A DNA stretch of 28,217 nt. Source: an uncultured Anaerococcus sp. (lineage in GTDB: Bacteria; Bacillota_A; Clostridia; Tissierellales; Peptoniphilaceae). Location: assembly GCA_902488555.1 (NCBI GenBank), contig CABTWT010000005.1, forward strand, positions 1-28,217, in the 5' to 3' direction. Shown here one piece after another: positions 24,190-28,217 of the stretch; the stretch's first letter is position 1, and every line of letters starts with the position of its first letter. A program made the position numbers and the translations under genes. A model generated the notes under the pieces. That model saw nothing but the letters and a program-made list of their open reading frames with translations. It was not told the DNA's origin and made no database searches.

Positions 24190-25512
24190 TTAATTTTTAA
24201 AAGTTAAAATAAAGGTTGTTCCTTGATTTAGAACAGAGTTAACTTCAATTTTTCCTCCTAAAGCTTCCACAAAATTTTTGGTTATTGATAGACCTAAACC
24301 GTGGCCATTTTCGTTAGTATTTCTAGCGTCTTCTATACGGTAAAATCTCTCAAAAATCCTATCGATTTTATCCTCTGCAATACCTACACCATCATCAATT
24401 ACCTTGATTTTAAATAAACTAGGGTCGCCTGATAGGAAAACATCAATATTACCATCTTGTCCTATAGCTTTTATGGCATTTGATATAAGATTTTGAATAA
24501 CTTGGGTAAACTTGTCCTTATCCGATATAATTACTATTTGATCTTCAATATGGGGGGTTATATTGATGCGGTTATTATTGGCATTTGGGATAAATGTATA
24601 TATAATACGATTAATAAGTAGGGAGAGGTCAAACTCTTCATCTTTAACTTCAAAATACTTTACATTTTCATCAAAAGTTTTTTTAAGACCTATAACTAGA
24701 CCTTCAAGCCTTGTTACATCTTCTAGTAATATGTCCATGGTTGTTTCATCAGCTTCGACTACTCCATCTCTAATTGCTTCTATATAAAGCTGCAAGTTGG
24801 TAAGAGGGGTTCTAAGTTCGTGAGAAATGTCCTGGGCATATTGTTTTCTTATCTCTTCCTGGTTTTTTAAGTTTTTTGATAGATAAGTTATATTATCTTG
24901 CAAGTTTTCTAGTTCTACAATATCTGTATTCTGGTTTATGATATTGTAGTCGCCATTTTTAATCTTTACTGCATCATCGCTTATTGTCATTATTGGTTCA
25001 GAAATATTATCCGATAATATAAGACTTATTATAATACCAATCACAAGTGATATTAGCAGGGAGTAGACAATGGCAGAAGAGAAGTTTTTCTGCAGTTGAT
25101 GTATGGGTTCAGGGTTGGCATTGTAGGTTACTGTAAGAGTTCCCGATCTTTGCTTTCTATCCAAATTGACTAAGTTTATATTCTTGTGCAAGAGGGGATA
25201 GGTGTTGTTTTTATCTCTTCCATTAACTTCATAGGAAGTGTTCCCATTGCTATCCTCATATTTGATATCAACTTCCAAATCTTTAGCAAGGCTATCAAGA
25301 TTTTCCCACATCTGATCTATGGTTATATTGGGATCTTTGATATAGTTCTTAAAGTAAAAACTAACTTCATTGGGCCTATAATCTGGGATGTCACTTAATA
25401 ATTCTCTGTAGTTAAAAGTTACAAGTAAGGTCACTAATATGGAGAAAACAAGGACGCATGCTAAAATACCTGCTATAAAGTTCCTGATGATTTTACTCTT
25501 TAATGTAGTCAT
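24190..25512 (-). CDS. Sensor histidine kinase (two-component system)
   Basis: A 440-residue membrane kinase. Membrane helix about 11-33, an extracellular sensor region of about 115 residues, second helix about 147-167, then a HAMP-like linker (SEPIMTISDDAVKIKNGDYN). The phospho-acceptor is His231 in QDISHELRTPLTN, the N-box is QNLISNAIKAI, and the G boxes are VIDDGVGIAED and GHGLGLSITKNFVEALGG. The start is set at ATG 25512 (overlapping the regulator by 20 bases, with a GGAG close upstream). An in-frame ATG at 25542 lacks a ribosome binding site. The next gene encodes an S41-like membrane protein that could be its sensing partner. Signal unknown. Confidence 0.92.
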   Translation of the reverse strand: MTTLKSKIIRNFIAGILACVLVFSILVTLLVTFNYRELLSDIPDYRPNEVSFYFKNYIKDPNITIDQMWENLDSLAKDLEVDIKYEDSNGNTSYEVNGRDKNNTYPLLHKNINLVNLDRKQRSGTLTVTYNANPEPIHQLQKNFSSAIVYSLLISLVIGIIISLILSDNISEPIMTISDDAVKIKNGDYNIINQNTDIVELENLQDNITYLSKNLKNQEEIRKQYAQDISHELRTPLTNLQLYIEAIRDGVVEADETTMDILLEDVTRLEGLVIGLKKTFDENVKYFEVKDEEFDLSLLINRIIYTFIPNANNNRINITPHIEDQIVIISDKDKFTQVIQNLISNAIKAIGQDGNIDVFLSGDPSLFKIKVIDDGVGIAEDKIDRIFERFYRIEDARNTNENGHGLGLSITKNFVEALGGKIEVNSVLNQGTTFILTFKN

Positions 25513-26206
25513 CAACTCCGCCTGATTTGTAACCCATACCATAAATAGTCTTTATATAGTTTGGTTTTTTTGGATTATCTTCTATCTTTGCCCTAATATT
25601 TTTGATATGTGTATCGATGGCCCTGTCGTAAGCCTCGTAGTCATAGCCAAAGGTTAGCTCAATGATTTCATCCCTAGAATAGATCTTGTTTGGATTTGAA
25701 AATAGGGTTTTTAGGATTTGAAACTCATTTTTTGTAAGTAAAATTTCCTTGCCATCTTTAAAAATACGGTTGTATTCAAGGTCCATTTCAAGTCTACCAT
25801 CATTAGTCTTAATAATGTCAGCTCTTGGGATGTTGTATTTTTCTATCCTTCTTAGGACTGCCTTTACTCTTTCTACCAATTCCTTTGGTGAGAATGGCTT
25901 TGTTACATAATCGTCTGCACCAAGTCTTAGGCCGTCAACACGGTTATTCTCTTCAACTTTTGCAGATACCATAATAACAGGCAATTCAGATTTGTTCCTA
26001 ATCTCCTTGATTACTTCTTCTCCAGGAAGTTTTGGTAGCATCAAATCTAAGATAACTAGGTCTATATTATTTTCTTCGAAAACCCTTAGACCTTCCATGC
26101 CATCAAAGGCTTGGAGAACTCTGTATCCCTCCTTTTCAAAATATGATTTCATGATTGTAGAGATTTTTTTCTCATCTTCTATTATTAAAATTGTTATTTC
26201 ATTCAT
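25493..26206 (-). CDS. OmpR/PhoB-family response regulator
   Basis: A 237-residue regulator. The receiver has the acidic pair Glu10-Asp11 (LIIEDEKK), phospho-acceptor Asp54 in LVILDLMLPKLPG, VMVSAK and Lys in YVTKPFSP. The C-terminal winged helix holds LLTKNEFQILKTLFSNP, the recognition region RAIDTHIKNIRAKIEDNP and the ending IKTIYGMGYK. GAGGT lies seven bases upstream of ATG 26206. It is first in the operon of regulator, kinase and S41-like protein. The regulon is unknown. Confidence 0.95.
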   Translation of the reverse strand: MNEITILIIEDEKKISTIMKSYFEKEGYRVLQAFDGMEGLRVFEENNIDLVILDLMLPKLPGEEVIKEIRNKSELPVIMVSAKVEENNRVDGLRLGADDYVTKPFSPKELVERVKAVLRRIEKYNIPRADIIKTNDGRLEMDLEYNRIFKDGKEILLTKNEFQILKTLFSNPNKIYSRDEIIELTFGYDYEAYDRAIDTHIKNIRAKIEDNPKKPNYIKTIYGMGYKSGGVDDYIKE

Positions 26207-26225
26207 AGTCTATACCTCACAGATT

Positions 26226-26234
26226 ATTATACCA
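26226..26234 (-). promoter_or_regulatory. Extended -10 promoter of the response regulator operon
   Basis: On the minus strand TGG-TATAAT (26234-26226) gives a perfect -10 with a TGn extension about 20 bases before ATG 26206. No strong -35 is seen. Confidence 0.55.
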
Positions 26235-26322
26235 TAAGCTTAAGATAAAGTTTTCATAGTATTCTAAGAATTTGTAGATTATAAAGCTATTTTATAAGAA
26301 ATTAAATAATCTAAAAGTATTT

Positions 26323-26356
26323 GTTTCAAAATGTGATTTTGGGATATAAATATAAT
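26323..26356 (+). promoter_or_regulatory. Candidate promoter region of the GlsB-type gene
   Basis: GTTTCA (26323-26328), 12 bases, GGGATA (26341-26346) resembles a sigma-B-type promoter. Overlapping sigma-A alternatives are TTGTTT with an 18-base spacer to TATAAA (26345-26350), and TATAAT at 26351-26356. The 200-base gap 26207-26407 holds otherwise only the divergent regulator promoter. Confidence 0.4.
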
Positions 26357-26407
26357 GTGATAAATCTTAATTTATTATGTAATTTTACAAATATGAAAGG
26401 AGTAAAT

Positions 26408-26701
26408 ATGTTTAATCAAGCAGGAATTATTATGACCCTAGTACTAGGAGCATTAGCTGGATGGATAGCAAGTATGATTATGGGCAAAGATTCTCAAATG
26501 GGAGGAGTTGCTAATATCATAGTTGGTATTATAGGTTCTGTAATCGGTGGATGGATTTATGATGCATTCTTCCTAAAAGGAGCTGCTCCAAGCACATTTG
26601 TCCAAGTATTGTGGGCAGTAATTGGCGCTGTAATCTTACTATGGATCATTAATCTTATTACTAATAAGAATAAAAAAACCAATACTAAGAAAAGATTCTA
26701 G
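26408..26701 (+). CDS. GlsB/YeaQ/YmgE-family small membrane protein
   Basis: A 97-residue protein of the transglycosylase-associated (GlsB/YeaQ/YmgE) family: three membrane helices rich in glycine, with LGALAGWIASMIMGKDSQMGGVANIIVGIIGSVIGGWIYDAF and a last helix from VLWAVIGAVILLWIINLI, ending in a Lys/Asn-rich cytoplasmic tail. Members are small general-stress membrane proteins of unclear biochemistry, and no transglycosylase activity is implied. The start ATG 26408 has AAAGGAG five bases upstream. In-frame starts further upstream would add 29 residues overlapping the promoter and breaking the family's N-terminus. Confidence 0.9.
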   Translation: MFNQAGIIMTLVLGALAGWIASMIMGKDSQMGGVANIIVGIIGSVIGGWIYDAFFLKGAAPSTFVQVLWAVIGAVILLWIINLITNKNKKTNTKKRF

Positions 26702-26713
26702 TATATAGTATTT

Positions 26714-26746
26714 AAAAATCAGGGCTTAATGGCTCTGATTTTTTTA
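26714..26746 (+). terminator. Terminator after the GlsB-type gene
   Basis: AAAAATCAGGGC/GCTCTGATTTTT (26714-26725 with 26732-26743, one G-U pair) with loop TTAATG, followed by further T. Confidence 0.88.
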
Positions 26747-26766
26747 TGCAAACTTATTGCAAAGAA

Positions 26767-26802
26767 AAAAGCTCAAACAAGTATAAACTTGCTTAAGCTT
26801 TT
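26767..26802 (-). terminator. Terminator of the class A penicillin-binding protein gene
   Basis: On the minus strand AAAAGCTTAAGCAAGT pairs with ACTTGTTTGAGCTTTT (26802-26787 with 26782-26767; 16 pairs including two G-U), loop TTAT, then more T. It starts three bases after the stop codon at 26806. Confidence 0.88.
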
Positions 26803-26805
26803 CAT

Positions 26806-26961
26806 CTAAAATCCACGGTTGCCATCGGTTCCTGTACCAGATTCAGGATTCTGTTGATTGTTACTTGTTCCTGTGCCAGAATTAGGATTCTCACCGTCTC
26901 CATCCTTGTCTTTATCATCTTCATCCTTATCTTTATCGTCTTCATCTTCATCTTCGTCTTT
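26806..26961 (-). repeat. Low-complexity tail of the penicillin-binding protein gene
   Basis: Bases 26893-26961 encode about 23 residues made almost only of Asp, Glu and Lys from near-repeating hexamer units. Bases 26806-26892 encode two copies of an NP-x-SGTGT unit separated by an Asn/Gln stretch. These repeats could vary in length between strains. Confidence 0.7.
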
Positions 26962-28193
26962 TTCTGGAGGAACATAGATAAGGGTTGAATATTCTGTTGG
27001 CGGTCTGTAATTCCAGTCTCTTGGCAAAATTCCATCAAATTCATTAGGATCGTAGTTGCTCTTTGGTTTTATAAAGGCTCTATTTTCTACAGCCCAGCTT
27101 GGTGTAACATCAGAGGCTAGGAGATTGTTTCTTGAGTCTATAGTTACCATAACATGGACATCATCTTCTTCTGTTGGAGTATTCTTTGGTCCAAATATTT
27201 CCGTAACCACTGTTCCACGTGGGTCCCAAGATGAAATCTCAGAAGGAAGTTTTCCACTCATATTGTCAACTTGCATTTCTACTATGCTATCAGGTCTTTC
27301 AAATTGTTTGATTTCGTAACCTTCTAGTATGTGGTTATTAATTACATTCCACATTAAGGCGGCTCTTTGGATTGATGTACCGTTCAAGTGTAAGTTTTGG
27401 TCATCTGCTCCCATCCATATACCAACTGTGTAATATGGGGTATAGCCCATGCACCAGAAGTCAACTTGGTTGTCCGTTGTACCAGTCTTGGTTGCAAAAT
27501 CCATATCGTCTATATAGATGTTGTTGTAATATTTACCTGTTGATTGGAGGGCGGAGGTTATTTGATAAGCTGTATCCTCTGTTGTTACTTCATGAGTAAT
27601 CACATTTTCATCATCAAATAATACCTTGCCTGTGGAGTCCTCTATTTTAGAGAAGGTCAATGGTTCATTATAGGTTCCCTTATTTGCAAGGGCTGCATAG
27701 GCTGCAGTCATATCCAGAGTTGTAAGACCTCTAGTCATTGCTCCAAGACCCATGGCAGCAAGGTTCTCGTCATTGGTCTGTGCATTATCTTCTTTTGTAA
27801 CAAAGTTATCATCACCATCCTCTTTGATGATTCCGAAGTTTTTAAGATATTCTAAGCTGGTTGGAATACCTATTTCTTTTAGGGTTCTTACTGCTATGGT
27901 ATTTATGGAATATTCTATGGCCTTTCTGATTGGAACAACTCCCATATAATATTCGTAAACATTCTTTGGCCAAGGTTTGTCATCTTCTGTTTTTATAACA
28001 GGAACATCGTCCATACCAGTAGCAAGGTTATATCCATTGTCCAAGGCAGGAGTATAAGTTGCGATTGGTTTGATAGAGGAACCTGGTTGTCTAGGAATTA
28101 CAGATGCCCTATCAAGTAGCCTAATACCGGTTTGGTCGCGGCCACCCATAATTGCTTTGATATGACCGTTTTGTTGGTCTATTACTACAGTTG
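26806..28193 (-). CDS. Class A penicillin-binding protein, C-terminal transpeptidase part (partial)
   Basis: The 3' part of a bifunctional peptidoglycan synthase (PBP1a/PonA-like) that polymerises and crosslinks peptidoglycan outside the membrane. The frame is open to the contig edge; residues before the first Met (VVIDQQNGHIKAI) are genuine and match the usual strand before MGGRD. The transpeptidase motifs are all present: PGSSIKP (SxxK, near 28070-28085), YSINTIAV (SxN) and FATKTGTTDNQVDFW (KTG). Between them are LEYLKNFGI and TTLDMTAAYAALANKG, typical of class A. The N-terminal membrane helix and glycosyltransferase domain are missing beyond the window. The C-terminus carries an acidic/Lys-rich segment and an Asn/Gly/Thr-rich tail. 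The frame cannot be followed past 28193 because adapter sequence begins there. Confidence 0.95.
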
Positions 28194-28217
28194 AGATCGG
28201 AAGAGCACACGTCTGAA
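28194..28217 (+). other. Illumina TruSeq adapter sequence at contig end (artefact)
   Basis: The final 24 bases begin AGATCGGAAGAGC and continue ACACGTCTGAA, identical to the standard Illumina TruSeq read-1 adapter (known beyond this point as CTCCAGTCA). They interrupt the penicillin-binding protein frame and are not genomic. Confidence 0.98.

Noticed and set aside
26321..26407. Longer N-terminus for the GlsB-type protein
   Set aside because: The extra 29 residues overlap the promoter elements and match nothing; AAAGGAG sits correctly before ATG 26408.
1..28217. Prophage, insertion sequence or integrative element carrying the accessory operons
   Set aside because: No integrase, transposase, tRNA attachment site or flanking repeats were seen; base composition looks uniform by eye.

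Overview
The window is a 28.2-kb AT-rich contig whose gene content, strong AGGAGG-type ribosome binding sites and A/T-ending codons point to a Gram-positive anaerobe of the Firmicutes. Protein style (low-GC Pcp, ThyX, GntP/glycerate kinase pair, BceAB-RS module) fits Peptoniphilaceae such as Anaerococcus or Peptoniphilus, but that placement is an inference. Both contig ends look artificial: the first ~60 bases encode a GatB fragment fused in frame to a 5'-truncated pyroglutamyl-peptidase gene, and the last 24 bases are Illumina TruSeq adapter.

Layout. 1-2.2 kb: pcp, a 62-residue orphan protein and a CapA-family secreted protein. 2.3-4.6 kb (minus): an acidic repeat lipoprotein behind a perfect consensus promoter, and a secreted 5'-nucleotidase. 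4.8-9.9 kb (plus): a three-gene overlapping operon of TerB-N/TerB-C-like protein, BrxD-like ATPase and Lhr/BrxHI-like helicase, a candidate genome-defence or DNA-processing complex. 10.0-15.1 kb (plus): a small membrane-anchored protein, then a BceA-BceB-BceR-BceS type antimicrobial-peptide sensing and detoxification module. 15.1-17.7 kb (minus): glycerate kinase and a GntP-family permease. 17.8-20.7 kb (plus): a compact operon of transglutaminase-like lipoprotein, unknown 140-residue protein, macrodomain protein and a HEPN plus PD-(D/E)XK-like protein. 20.8-22.8 kb (plus): an alanine-rich membrane protein and ThyX. 22.8-26.2 kb (minus): an OmpR-family two-component pair with a downstream membrane protein resembling a catalytically dead S41 peptidase. 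26.4-28.2 kb: a GlsB/YeaQ-type small membrane protein (plus) and the transpeptidase half of a class A penicillin-binding protein (minus).

The two most interesting regions are the TerB/BrxD/helicase operon and the macrodomain-HEPN-nuclease operon. In the second, the macrodomain gene's well-placed ATG at 19242 is out of frame with the macrodomain by one base at a run of six T; seven T would restore a complete N-terminus. That makes the locus a candidate for phase variation or transcriptional slippage. Apart from these, most of the window is ordinary chromosomal housekeeping, envelope and sensing genes, with well-formed terminators. No tRNA, rRNA, insertion sequence or CRISPR array was seen, and no gene-free stretch exceeds about 200 bases.
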